Below the pieces are notes generated by a model. The model ran no database searches and was not told the origin of the DNA. It saw only the letters and a program-made list of their open reading frames with translations. From assembly GCF_036013955.1 (NCBI RefSeq), contig NZ_CP107903.1:2418001-2482000 (forward strand): DNA of 64,000 nt, in the 5' to 3' direction. The number at the start of each line of letters is the position of its first letter. Positions within the stretch are counted from its first letter, which is position 1. The position numbers were made by a program, and so were the translations under genes. This DNA comes from Streptomyces sp. NBC_00459 (lineage in GTDB: Bacteria > Actinomycetota > Actinomycetes > Streptomycetales > Streptomycetaceae). Shown piece after piece: positions 43,971 to 51,960 of the stretch.

Positions 43971-45212
43971 GTGGACATCGCGGGCGGAGGGCGGCTGCGG
44001 CTCCCCGTGGCACTGCTGGGCACCTGGGGGCTGACCCGGCTGCTCCTGCTGCTGTTCGTGTTCAAGGTGTTCGTCTTCCCGGGCCCGGACGTCACGAGCG
44101 ACGTGTCGGTGACCTACCACGGCTGGTACGAGGTGCTGCGCGACGGCACCTTCCCGCTGGCCGACGTCACCTGGCAGTACCCGCCCGCCGCCGCCCTCGC
44201 GATCCTCTCCCCCGCCGCCCTGCCCTTCCTGGGCTACGCGACGGCCTTCTTCGTCCTGGCCTTCCTCGCCGACCTGGCCGTCCTGTTCCTCCTCCTGTAC
44301 ACGGGCGTGCGGCCCGGCCGGACGCTGCGGGGCGCCTGGGTGTGGGTGGTGGGCGTGCCACTGCTGGGCCCGACCGTGTACGCCCGGTACGACGTGATGG
44401 TGACCGCCGTGGCGGTGGCCGCCCTGCTCGCCGGGGCCCGGCATCCGCGCCTGATGGGCGCCCTGGCGGGCTTCGGGGCACTGCTGAAGGTCTGGCCCGC
44501 CCTGCTGCTGGTGGGGGCCGTACGGCGGCGTGCGTGGGCCTCGGCGGCCGTCACCGTGGCCGCGCTGACGTCGCTGTTCGCGGTGTCCATGCCCGGCGCC
44601 TTCGCCTTCCTGACCTTCCAGGGCGACCGGGGCACCGAGGTGGAGTCGCTGGGCGCCCTCGTCCTCCATGTCGGCCGGCACTTCGGCTGGGAGGGCCGGG
44701 TGGCGCTGAACTACGGCTCCATCGAGTTCCTGGGCCCGTTCGTGCGGACGGTGAGCACGGTGGCACTGCTACTGACTGTGGCCGCCTTCGGCTGGCTGCT
44801 GCTGTGGCGGCTGCGCGCCACCCGCTTCCTGCCGCACACCCTCGCCGACGCGGCCTTCGTGGCGGTGCTGCTGTTCACGGTGACCAGCCGGGTGATCAGC
44901 CCGCAGTACATGGTGTGGCTGGTCGGCCTCGCCGCCGTCTGCCTCAGCTTCCGGGCCGGCCGGATGACCCTGCCCGCCTCCCTGGTCGTCGTCGCCTGCC
45001 TGGTGACCGTCCTGGAGTTCCCGATCGGCTTCGGCCACGTGGTCGCCAGTGACGCGTACGGCATGGCCCTCCTGTTCACCCGCAACGGCCTTCTGGTCGT
45101 CGCGGCCCTCACGGCGGCCCTGGAGCTGTGGCGCACGACGGCCCCGCCCCGGGCCCAGCTCCCGCCGCTGCCCGATCAGGCCACCCGCGCCAAACAGACT
45201 CAGCCGAGCTGA
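43971..45212 (+). CDS. GT87-family membrane mannosyltransferase
   Basis: A 413-residue polytopic protein with about ten membrane helices and the DUF2029/GT87 features: an early extracytoplasmic loop FPGPDVTSDVSVTYHGWYEVL, then VTWQYPPAAAL, VYARYDVMVTAVAV, LLKVWPALLL and the late TSRVISPQYMVWL. GT87 enzymes use polyprenyl-phosphate-mannose outside the membrane; in mycobacteria Rv2181 adds alpha-1,2-mannose to lipomannan. AGGGAG lies 4 nt before the GTG. The product overlaps the convergent lipoprotein gene by 13 nt at the 3' ends. Confidence 0.87.
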   Translation: MDIAGGGRLRLPVALLGTWGLTRLLLLLFVFKVFVFPGPDVTSDVSVTYHGWYEVLRDGTFPLADVTWQYPPAAALAILSPAALPFLGYATAFFVLAFLADLAVLFLLLYTGVRPGRTLRGAWVWVVGVPLLGPTVYARYDVMVTAVAVAALLAGARHPRLMGALAGFGALLKVWPALLLVGAVRRRAWASAAVTVAALTSLFAVSMPGAFAFLTFQGDRGTEVESLGALVLHVGRHFGWEGRVALNYGSIEFLGPFVRTVSTVALLLTVAAFGWLLLWRLRATRFLPHTLADAAFVAVLLFTVTSRVISPQYMVWLVGLAAVCLSFRAGRMTLPASLVVVACLVTVLEFPIGFGHVVASDAYGMALLFTRNGLLVVAALTAALELWRTTAPPRAQLPPLPDQATRAKQTQPS

Positions 45213-46414
45213 TCGCGGAGATACTCCCGCCACAGCGCCGTGAACTCCGCGGGCGTCGTCCCCAGCACCTTCCCCAGGGCCCCCTCGACGGCCCCCGCCC
45301 GCTCCCCGTGCGCCCCCACGGCCCGGTAGAACTCGTCGAGCCGCACCTCGCCCCACCGGTCGGCGACCATCCGGCACGCCAGCCAGCCGCCCTCGTACGC
45401 CTGGGCCAGCTTCGCCGCGTCCCCGCCGAAGCCGAAGTCCTTGTCCTCGGGAAGCGCGGTCGGCACCTCACCCGCGGCCACGGCCCGGGCCAGTTCGGGC
45501 GCCGCCTGGACCGCCGTACGGCCGGTTGACCGGTAGCCGACCCAGTCCGCGTACCCCTCGGAGAGCCAGAGGGGCGTGGCCGCCGTGGTCGCGGTACGGG
45601 TCGCCACATGTGTGGTCTCGTGGGTGAGCACGACCTGCTTGCCGAAGTCGCCGAGCACGCCGTACGCCTCGGGGTTGACGATGATCCGGTCCGCGGGCGC
45701 CTTCGCCGACCCTCCGACCTCCCCGGTCGTGACGGCCGCGATCCCCCGGTACGCGGAGGCCGGCGACCCGAGCAGCCCCGCCATCCCGTCCAGCGACTTC
45801 GGTACGAGGACCACGACCCGCTTCGTCCACGACCCGCCCCACGCGTCCGTCACGGCGGGCACTGCCCGGTCGGCGAGGCCCGCGTACCGGCGCAGGGACT
45901 CCGGTGACTGCCCGACCCCCAGGACGACACTGTGCGTCCCGCGTACGGCCTGCACGGTCCCCTGGTCCCACAGCTGCTGGCCCGTCTTCCGCGCGGGCTC
46001 GTCCTTGTCGACGTACCACCGGCCGTCGTCCCGCCCGGTGAGGCTCAGCCTGCGCCCGGCCTTCACGGGTGCCTTGTCGATGCCGTCGACGCGGTAGCTC
46101 AGCTCCACGTCGGCGGTGGCCTCGTCGCCGTCGGTGCCGTGCAGGGCGATCAGGCGGTACGACCAGGCCGCCAGCGGGAGCGCGCGCAGCCGCGTGAACT
46201 CCGCCGGCGCACCGGTCCGCGCGTACGCCGGTGCGTCGCCGGCGAGGACGGCCGCGGCCCGCCGGTCCAGCAGCCGCTGTACGTCGACGGAGGCGGTGTC
46301 GGTCGCCGACCGGCCGCCGCCGCACGCGACGAGGGAGACGAGCGCGCCGAGCAGCAGCCAGAGCGCCACGCCCCGGACCCGCCACCCACCCCACGCACGC
46401 CGTCGACCAGCCAC
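45200..46414 (-). CDS. Zinc-metallopeptidase-like lipoprotein
   Basis: A 404-residue lipoprotein: one N-terminal helix ends in the lipobox LVSLVACGGG. Residues 45-175 look like an NTF2-type/SnoaL-like beta domain; about 180-404 is a peptidase MA-like domain with the zinc motif HETTH (His265, Glu266, His269) and the downstream Glu in WLSEGYADWVGY, the gluzincin layout. It may cleave wall or surface proteins, but the substrate is unknown. The GTG start at 46414 is within a Pro/Arg-rich context without a clear ribosome site. Confidence 0.82.
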   Translation of the reverse strand: MAGRRRAWGGWRVRGVALWLLLGALVSLVACGGGRSATDTASVDVQRLLDRRAAAVLAGDAPAYARTGAPAEFTRLRALPLAAWSYRLIALHGTDGDEATADVELSYRVDGIDKAPVKAGRRLSLTGRDDGRWYVDKDEPARKTGQQLWDQGTVQAVRGTHSVVLGVGQSPESLRRYAGLADRAVPAVTDAWGGSWTKRVVVLVPKSLDGMAGLLGSPASAYRGIAAVTTGEVGGSAKAPADRIIVNPEAYGVLGDFGKQVVLTHETTHVATRTATTAATPLWLSEGYADWVGYRSTGRTAVQAAPELARAVAAGEVPTALPEDKDFGFGGDAAKLAQAYEGGWLACRMVADRWGEVRLDEFYRAVGAHGERAGAVEGALGKVLGTTPAEFTALWREYLRDQLG

Positions 46415-46463
46415 GCCGACGATCGTACGGGCCGATTGTCAGGAAAGGGGACGCACCGGACGT

Positions 46464-47525
46464 TCAGACCCTGGTGACCGACGAGACGGGCATCATGCCC
46501 ACCGGGTCGTAGCGCACCGGCGCGCCCGGGTAGGGGGCGTGGATCACCTGGCCGTTGCCCACGTACATCCCGACATGGCTGGCATCGGACCGGTAGGTGA
46601 CCAGGTCGCCGGGCTGGGCCTGGGAGAGCGGGACCTGCTGCCCGGCGTACCGCTGGGCCTGCGAGGTGCGCGGCAGGGAGACCCCGGCCTTCGCGTACGA
46701 CCACTGCATCAGGCCCGAACAGTCGAAGCCGGAGGGGCCGTTGGAGCCCCAGACGTACGGACTGCCGAGCGCCGCCCGGGCCGCGGCGACGGCCGCTGCC
46801 GCACGGGCGCTCGGCGCGGCGGCGTTGCCGGGGTCGGGCAGGTCGGCGCGGTCGGACCGGGAGGCCCGGTCGTAGGCGGCCCGGTCGGCGGACGGCAGCG
46901 AGTTGAGCAGTGCCCGCGCCTTCGCCAGCTTCTGTTCGACGGTCCGCTTGTGCGCGGCGACCGCCTTGCGGCTCCGGTCGAGCTCGGCGAGCTTGCCCGT
47001 GGCCTCCGTGCGTTCCTGGGCGAGTTCCCGCATGGCCGCCTGGAGTTCCCTGAGCTCACCGGCTTGGTGGAGGTTGATCCGGTCGAGCGCGGCGGCCTTC
47101 TCCAGGTACTCGTCCGGGTCGTCGGAGAACAGCAGCGCCAGCGAGGGATCCAGGCCCCCGGCCCGGTACTGGGCGCCCGCGAGCGAACCGAGCGCCTCCC
47201 GCATGGTGTTGATGCGCAGTTGCTGCCGGGCGATCCGGTCCTGCGCCCGGGTCACCTGCTCGCGCAGCGCGTCGGAGCGTTCGTCGGCCCGGTTGTAGGA
47301 CTCGGTGGCCTTCTCGGCCGCCGCGTAGAGCCGGTCCACCTCGGCCCGGGTGTGGTCGGTCGGCGCGGCGGTGGCCGACGGCACGGCGGCGCCGAGAGCC
47401 GCGGCTGCGGCGGACAACACGGTGAGGGCGGCGCCTGCGGCGCTGACTCCCCGGTCGAACCCGGACGGTGCAAGGCGGCGATGGAACCCCACGAGAAGCC
47501 GCACTCCTTCCGCTGGCGGACGCAT
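46464..47525 (-). CDS. NlpC/P60 peptidoglycan hydrolase
   Basis: A 353-residue secreted C40-family endopeptidase. A long signal segment (to about 55, ending SATAAP) is followed by an extended coiled coil (60-205, RipC/PcsB-like), an Ala-rich linker, and the NlpC/P60 domain (235-353) with Cys269 in FDCSGLMQW and His in ASHVGMYVG. It should cut D-Glu to meso/LL-DAP stem peptide bonds during wall remodelling. GGGGGAG precedes the ATG at 47525; TACTGT with TTGGCC 18 bp upstream lies about 35-60 nt before it. Tandem paralogue of the next gene on the same strand. Confidence 0.9.
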   Translation of the reverse strand: MRPPAEGVRLLVGFHRRLAPSGFDRGVSAAGAALTVLSAAAAALGAAVPSATAAPTDHTRAEVDRLYAAAEKATESYNRADERSDALREQVTRAQDRIARQQLRINTMREALGSLAGAQYRAGGLDPSLALLFSDDPDEYLEKAAALDRINLHQAGELRELQAAMRELAQERTEATGKLAELDRSRKAVAAHKRTVEQKLAKARALLNSLPSADRAAYDRASRSDRADLPDPGNAAAPSARAAAAVAAARAALGSPYVWGSNGPSGFDCSGLMQWSYAKAGVSLPRTSQAQRYAGQQVPLSQAQPGDLVTYRSDASHVGMYVGNGQVIHAPYPGAPVRYDPVGMMPVSSVTRV

Positions 47526-47610
47526 GTGCTCCCCCGGTGTTGGGGGCGCGCCAGACAGTAGCCGTGCGACTACGTGCGGGCCAAAGACCTCGGCGGGCAC
47601 ACACGGTGAC

Positions 47611-47642
47611 GCCCCGCCTATGACGCAGGTCATCGGCGGGGC
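47611..47642. terminator. Hairpin between the two NlpC/P60 genes
   Basis: GCCCCGCC and GGCGGGGC arms with inner ATGAC/GTCAT and a GCAG loop, 13 pairs with one mismatch. It may end the upstream transcript; a smaller GATCCGT/ACGGATC hairpin at 47731-47750 overlaps the stop of the upstream gene. Confidence 0.6.
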
Positions 47643-47748
47643 GCGGGGTCAGCGGACGGTGTCGCGATTCGCCCGTTCGGGCGTCAACGTGTCCTGATCT
47701 TGAACAGACCCGGAAGGAGTACGACGATCCGATCCGTCGAAGAACGGA

Positions 47749-48783
47749 TCAGATCCGTACGCCGAACTGGAACGGCATGTTGTCGATCGACTCGTACCGG
47801 ACGACCGTGCCGCTGCGCGGCGCGTGCAGGACCTGGCCGTTGCCGGCGTAGAAGCCGACGTGGTGGTGGTCGCTGTAGAAGATGACCAGGTCGCCGACCT
47901 GCAGATCGCTCTGCGAGTAGATGCGCGTACCGGCGTTGGCCTGCTCCTGCGAGGTCCGGGGTATCTGGATTCCGGCCTGGGCGAACGCCCAGGAGGTGAG
48001 GCCCGAGCAGTCGAACGAGCCGGGACCCGAGGCGCCGTAGACGTACGGCGAGCCGATCACGCTCTGGGCGGCGGCGTACGCGGAACCGGCGCGGCCCGTG
48101 ACGGGCGCCTCCGAACCGTCGAGGGCGGTGCGCGCGCTGGCCCGGCTGGCGCGGGCGTCGGCGGCGGCGAGGGCCGCCTTCTCCGCCGCGGTCATGGAGT
48201 TGAGGAGCTTCTGCGCCTCGGCGAGCCTGCCCTGGACTTCCTTCTTCTTCTTGGCCAGCTCCGTGCGGGTGTCCGCGAGGTCCTGGAGCTTCTCGCCGGC
48301 CTCGGAGCGCTGCTGGGCGAGTGAGCGCTGCTTCTCCTGGACCTTCTTGAGCGACTCGACCTGCTGAGCGCTCAGCTGGTCCATCGTGGACGCCTTGTCG
48401 AGGTAGTCGTCCGGGTCGGCGGAGAGGAAGAGCTGCACGGAGGGGTCGATGCTGCCGGTGCGGTACTGGGCTGCGGCGGCGAGTCCGAGGCCGTCGCGCA
48501 GCTCGTTGAGCTCTTCCTGGCCGCGGGCGACGTTGTCCTGGAGGGTGGAGATCTCCTTCTCCAGCCGGTCCTGCTTCTCCTCGGCCCCGTTGAGCTTCTC
48601 GGTGGCCTGCTCCGCCTGCTCGTAGAGCTTGTCGACCTTGGCCTTGACCTCGTCCTTGCTCGGCTTCTCGCTCGGCGCTGCGTTGGCGGCATTGGCGCTG
48701 AGGGCCACGGCGGCAGCCGCGGCGGTGGTGAGCACGGTCACGCGGGTGCGGCTCGGTTGCTTCGGTCGACGATGGGACGCCAC
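47749..48783 (-). CDS. NlpC/P60 peptidoglycan hydrolase
   Basis: A 344-residue paralogue of the neighbouring hydrolase. Signal peptide about 1-36 (cleavage near ANAANAAPSE), a Lys/Glu/Gln-rich coiled coil 40-205, then the C40 domain (230-344) with Cys259 in FDCSGLTSW and His in HHHVGFYAG. Same role expected: cleavage of peptidoglycan stem peptides during growth or sporulation, with the coiled coil as possible autoinhibitory or FtsEX-type contact. AAGGAG lies 9 nt before the GTG. A good promoter is seen at 48854-48883, so this gene starts the unit. Confidence 0.92.
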   Translation of the reverse strand: MASHRRPKQPSRTRVTVLTTAAAAAVALSANAANAAPSEKPSKDEVKAKVDKLYEQAEQATEKLNGAEEKQDRLEKEISTLQDNVARGQEELNELRDGLGLAAAAQYRTGSIDPSVQLFLSADPDDYLDKASTMDQLSAQQVESLKKVQEKQRSLAQQRSEAGEKLQDLADTRTELAKKKKEVQGRLAEAQKLLNSMTAAEKAALAAADARASRASARTALDGSEAPVTGRAGSAYAAAQSVIGSPYVYGASGPGSFDCSGLTSWAFAQAGIQIPRTSQEQANAGTRIYSQSDLQVGDLVIFYSDHHHVGFYAGNGQVLHAPRSGTVVRYESIDNMPFQFGVRI

Positions 48784-48853
48784 GGAGGCGAACTCCTTCT
48801 TCTCCCGCCGTCACTCCCTTTGAGCGATCACCCGAGCGGAGGTTCGAGGCATG

Positions 48854-48883
48854 ACCCTAGTGACCTTCTTGTGATCAGTTCAA
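48854..48883 (-). promoter_or_regulatory. Promoter of the upstream NlpC/P60 gene
   Basis: Minus-strand -35 TTGAAC (48878-48883), 18-bp spacer, -10 TAGGGT (48854-48859). It lies at the edge of an unusually A/T-rich stretch reaching about 48990. Confidence 0.65.
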
Positions 48884-49027
48884 ATCCTGACGCGAAAAAT
48901 GTTTGTCACTCATCGCATTTTTTACACACAACACACATACAGCAATGCTCGATTGACGCTACGTTGCGTGACACTTCCGCCAATTCGGTCATTGCGCCCG
49001 TATGTTGCCGACCATGGTCGGCGGTGG

Positions 49028-50377
49028 TCAGCCGCGCGAGAACCGCTTGAGCAGCACCACCGAAGCCACCGGCCGGGCACCCGCCTTGGCGATCCCGTCG
49101 GCCACCTCGCGGTCCGTCGACACGACGATGACCGGCCGGCCGGCCGGCTCCGCGCGCACCAGCTGCCGGATCAACTCGTCGGCGGTGACACCGGCCTTCG
49201 AGAACAGCACCCGCACCCCGCGCGGCGGCGCAAGCAGCACCGGGGCGGCCAGCTCGGCCCCGTCGAAGACACAGGTCACCTCGGCCCCGGTCTGCGCGGC
49301 GAGCTGCGACAGTTGCCCCAGCAGCCGCAGCCGCTGTTTCTCCAACGGCATCTGCGGATAGCCGGTCTTCGTCACGTTGTAGCCGTCGACGACCAGATGC
49401 GCCTGCGGAAGCGCGAGCAGCTGGTCGAGAATCGCCGGATCGTTCTCGGACAGCGCCCGGGCGGCGATGTCCTTCGGTGTCATCCGCCCCGGCTCGACCG
49501 CGTCCACGGTCTCGGCCGGCCGCACCGACACCGGCGGCAGCGCCAGCTCCCGCCGCAGCCCCTGCGCCGCTTCGAGCACGGTGTCCAGCAGCAGCCTTAC
49601 ACGCATGTCCTCGACGCTGCGCCCCTCCCGGGCTGCGCGTCTGCTGGCCTCCAGCGCGGCCTCGACCTCGCCCAGCCGCCCCTTGAGCCGTCGCGCCTCG
49701 CTCTCGGACGCGGAGACCTGGGTGTGCCCCTCGGTGCGCACGGTGTCCAGCTCGGCGTGCACCTTGCGCAGGGCCGCCTCGCCGCGCTTGACGTCACTGA
49801 GGGCGGCACGCAGCTTGCGGTGGAGCGATTCGGCCTCCTTCTTCGCCGACTCCAGCTCCGTACGCAACCGCTCGGTCTCGGTACGGGTGTGGTCGCGGGC
49901 GGCGGTCAACTCCGCGCGCAGCCGCTCCAGTTCGGCCCGGCTCTCGTCGTCGGCCCGCTCGGCGTCGGCGCGCTGCGCCTCCTCGCCGGCCGCGGTGACG
50001 AGCTTCACCCAGCCCGTGGGGCGCAGCACATAGGCCGCGGCGGCCACGTCCAGCGGATCGGCGGCCGGGGGCGGCGAACCGGTGTCCAGAGCCCCGGTCA
50101 GCTCCGGCTGGGCCTCCCTGAGCTTCTCCCCGATGCGCTGCCGGAACAGCGTGTCGGTCTCCAAGGCGGCAGCCATGGCATTGCCTGCGAACTTGGCCCG
50201 CCGATTGGGCGCGAACCGCGCGTACTGCCGCAACTGGGCGGGCAGTTCGGCCACGGTGAGCCCGCCGAACCCGTCCGAGACGATCTGTACGACGCGCCTG
50301 CGCACGCCGTCGGGCAGCGGGCGGTCGAGCACCTCGGCGGCGCCGTCGCCCGGCTCCCCGCCTGTGGTCTCCACCAT
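49028..50377 (-). CDS. NYN-domain (YacP-like) RNase-related protein
   Basis: A 449-residue protein. Residues 1-130 are helical with RFAPNRRAKFAGNAMAAALE; 130-255 form a long coiled coil (Glu/Arg/Ala heptads); 300-449 are an NYN/PIN-like nuclease fold with HLVVDGYNVTKTG, TCVFDGAE and VIVVSTDREVADGI carrying the conserved acidic residues. YacP/Rae1 relatives cleave mRNA on the ribosome; activity of this actinobacterial form is not established. The ATG follows GGGGTGACGG. It forms a minus-strand pair with the zinc-ribbon gene 39 nt upstream. Confidence 0.88.
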   Translation of the reverse strand: MVETTGGEPGDGAAEVLDRPLPDGVRRRVVQIVSDGFGGLTVAELPAQLRQYARFAPNRRAKFAGNAMAAALETDTLFRQRIGEKLREAQPELTGALDTGSPPPAADPLDVAAAAYVLRPTGWVKLVTAAGEEAQRADAERADDESRAELERLRAELTAARDHTRTETERLRTELESAKKEAESLHRKLRAALSDVKRGEAALRKVHAELDTVRTEGHTQVSASESEARRLKGRLGEVEAALEASRRAAREGRSVEDMRVRLLLDTVLEAAQGLRRELALPPVSVRPAETVDAVEPGRMTPKDIAARALSENDPAILDQLLALPQAHLVVDGYNVTKTGYPQMPLEKQRLRLLGQLSQLAAQTGAEVTCVFDGAELAAPVLLAPPRGVRVLFSKAGVTADELIRQLVRAEPAGRPVIVVSTDREVADGIAKAGARPVASVVLLKRFSRG

Positions 50378-50416
50378 CCGTCACCCCAACCAGTTCCGGT
50401 GCGGGGCCCGCTCCCG

Positions 50417-50656
50417 TCAGGAGCCGGCACCCGGCCTGTCCACGAGTTCCACCTGATCCACGGCGTTGCACCAACGACAGCGCACCGACTCGATGGTCTC
50501 ACTGACCACCTCGCGCTCCTCCACCTTCGGGTCTCCGGCCAGGTCGAGGTGCACGTACTCCACCACCTTGGAGGAGCGGGTCACGTCGAAACGCGTGAGG
50601 TTGCCGCAGAGAGCACAGCGCCACCGGGTCGAGTCGGTAGGCAGGGGAACCGTCAT
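50417..50656 (-). CDS. Small zinc-ribbon protein
   Basis: A 79-residue protein with two CXXC knuckles, CALCG (about 15-18) and CRWCN (about 57-60), enclosing a short beta segment (RFDVTRSSKVVEYVHLDL). It is a rubredoxin-like zinc ribbon of the kind found in many Streptomyces; function unknown. I take ATG 50656; a longer frame to 50713 passes a possible -10 (TACTAG) and is unlikely. It lies just upstream of, and probably with, the NYN gene, and divergent from the rhomboid gene. Confidence 0.78.
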   Translation of the reverse strand: MTVPLPTDSTRWRCALCGNLTRFDVTRSSKVVEYVHLDLAGDPKVEEREVVSETIESVRCRWCNAVDQVELVDRPGAGS

Positions 50657-50815
50657 CGTGGATATGTTCGCTTTCCTTCTAGTATCCGTGCTGCACCAGT
50701 TTCCCTGGAGCATGTGGCTCGTAACCCTAAGGCCTGGCGGGTACCCACCGCCCGTCCGTCCACAGCGGCGAGGCGGTCTGCGCTGTTCGGTCCCGTTACG
50801 TCATGCTCTGTGTCC

Positions 50816-51571
50816 ATGATCGGCGAGTTCGAAAAGTGGCGTACGGCGGCCCACAGATCGGTCCACAGGTCGATTCGCGCCCAGTCGGCGCCGGTGACGT
50901 ACGGGCTGATCGCCGTGTGCTGTCTGCTCTTCGTCATCGGCCCCGCCTCGGGCCTGAACCCCGGGTACGGCACCGGGGACGCCCTGCTGGCCGCCCAGCG
51001 GGCCTACTTCCGCCGCTGGGGCGTGGTCCCCGCCGACCTCTTCACCGGCGCCCCGCGGGCCACGCTCACCCCTGCCACGGCACTGTTCGTGCACGGCAGC
51101 TGGGTCCACCTGCTGGGCAACATGCTCTTCCTCTACGTCTTCGGCGCGATGACGGAGGAACGCCTCGGCCACCTGGAGTTCGCCCTCTTCTACCTGGGCT
51201 GCGGCTACCTGGCCCTGCTGGGGTACGCCGCCGCCAACGCCGGCTCGCAGCAGACACTGGTGGGGGCGTCCGGCGCGATCTCGGCGATCCTGGGCGCGTT
51301 CCTGTACCTGTTCCCCGGTGCCCGCGTCACGAGCCTCTTCCCGTTCCTCTTCTTCCTCCCCCTGCGCTTCCCGGCCTGGCTGACCCTGCCCTTCTGGGCG
51401 GCCCTCCAGTGGGTGGCGGCGGGCCGGGCGTCCGCCGGGCCCGGGGTGGCCTATCTGGCGCACGTGGTGGGGTTCGGGCTGGGCTTCGCCTACGCGTGGG
51501 TGCGATATCGCCGTACGACTAGAGTGAGGCCCGCCCCAGCGACGGCCACCGAGGGAGAGAACCAGCCGTGA
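50816..51571 (+). CDS. Rhomboid family intramembrane serine protease
   Basis: A 251-residue rhomboid with about six to seven membrane helices. The WR-loop and early motif appear as FVHGSWVHLLGNMLFLYVFG, the catalytic Ser152 in VGASGAISAILGAF, and the catalytic His216 in YLAHVVGFGLGF. It would cleave type I or single-span membrane proteins within the bilayer; no substrate is obvious. ATG 50816 has no clear ribosome site, so a leaderless or short-leader mRNA is possible. The stop overlaps the GTG of the next gene (GTGA). Confidence 0.92.
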   Translation: MIGEFEKWRTAAHRSVHRSIRAQSAPVTYGLIAVCCLLFVIGPASGLNPGYGTGDALLAAQRAYFRRWGVVPADLFTGAPRATLTPATALFVHGSWVHLLGNMLFLYVFGAMTEERLGHLEFALFYLGCGYLALLGYAAANAGSQQTLVGASGAISAILGAFLYLFPGARVTSLFPFLFFLPLRFPAWLTLPFWAALQWVAAGRASAGPGVAYLAHVVGFGLGFAYAWVRYRRTTRVRPAPATATEGENQP

Positions 51572-51849
51572 TCACCGCGATCGTGCTCATCAAGACCAGC
51601 GTGGACCGGATCCCCGAGATCGCGGAGTCGATCGCCGCGCTGGACAGCGTGAGCGAGGTCTTCTCCGTCACCGGCACGTACGACCTGATCGCGATGGTCC
51701 GCGTCAAGGCCCACGAGGACCTGGCGGAGATCATCCCCGGCAGCATCAGCAAGATCCCGGGCGTGGAGGCGACGGACACCCACGTGGCGTTCCGCACGTA
51801 CTCCCAGCACGACCTGGAGGCGGCGTTCGCGATCGGCCTGGACAGCTGA
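51568..51849 (+). CDS. Stand-alone Lrp/AsnC RAM-domain protein
   Basis: A 93-residue protein equal to just the ligand-binding (RAM) domain of Lrp/AsnC regulators, without a DNA-binding part: it begins ITAIVLIKTSVDRIPEIAES, continues with VFSVTGTYDLIAMVRVK and ends in VEATDTHVAFRTYSQHDLEAAF. Stand-alone RAM proteins bind amino acids or interact with full-length Lrp proteins. GAGGGAGA precedes the GTG, which overlaps the rhomboid stop. Followed by a dispersed repeat. Confidence 0.92.
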   Translation: MITAIVLIKTSVDRIPEIAESIAALDSVSEVFSVTGTYDLIAMVRVKAHEDLAEIIPGSISKIPGVEATDTHVAFRTYSQHDLEAAFAIGLDS

Positions 51850-51858
51850 GGACGTACA

Positions 51859-51926
51859 GCCCGTCCGGCGCTTGAGGACAAGGCCCGTTCAGGGCCGGAG
51901 GGGGGTCTGGGGGCGCAGCCCCCAGG
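51859..51926 (+). repeat. Dispersed 68-bp intergenic repeat, copy B
   Basis: GCCCGTCCGGCGCTTGAGG, CAAGGCCCGTTCAGGGCC and GGGGGCGCAGCCCCC, in the opposite orientation to copy A at 37306-37374. It lies between convergent genes and its last part forms a terminator-like hairpin. Confidence 0.85.
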
Positions 51927-51960
51927 AACGGGATGGGACGGGTAAGGGCGGCGGGGGCGA

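Noticed and set aside
47526..49000. c-di-AMP (ydaO) riboswitch in front of the NlpC/P60 genes
   Set aside because: Such riboswitches are common before wall hydrolases, but I find none of the conserved ydaO core here; only simple hairpins and promoters.
48899..50815. Long N-terminal extension of the rhomboid frame
   Set aside because: It runs antisense through the NYN and zinc-ribbon genes and has no support; the protein starts at 50816.
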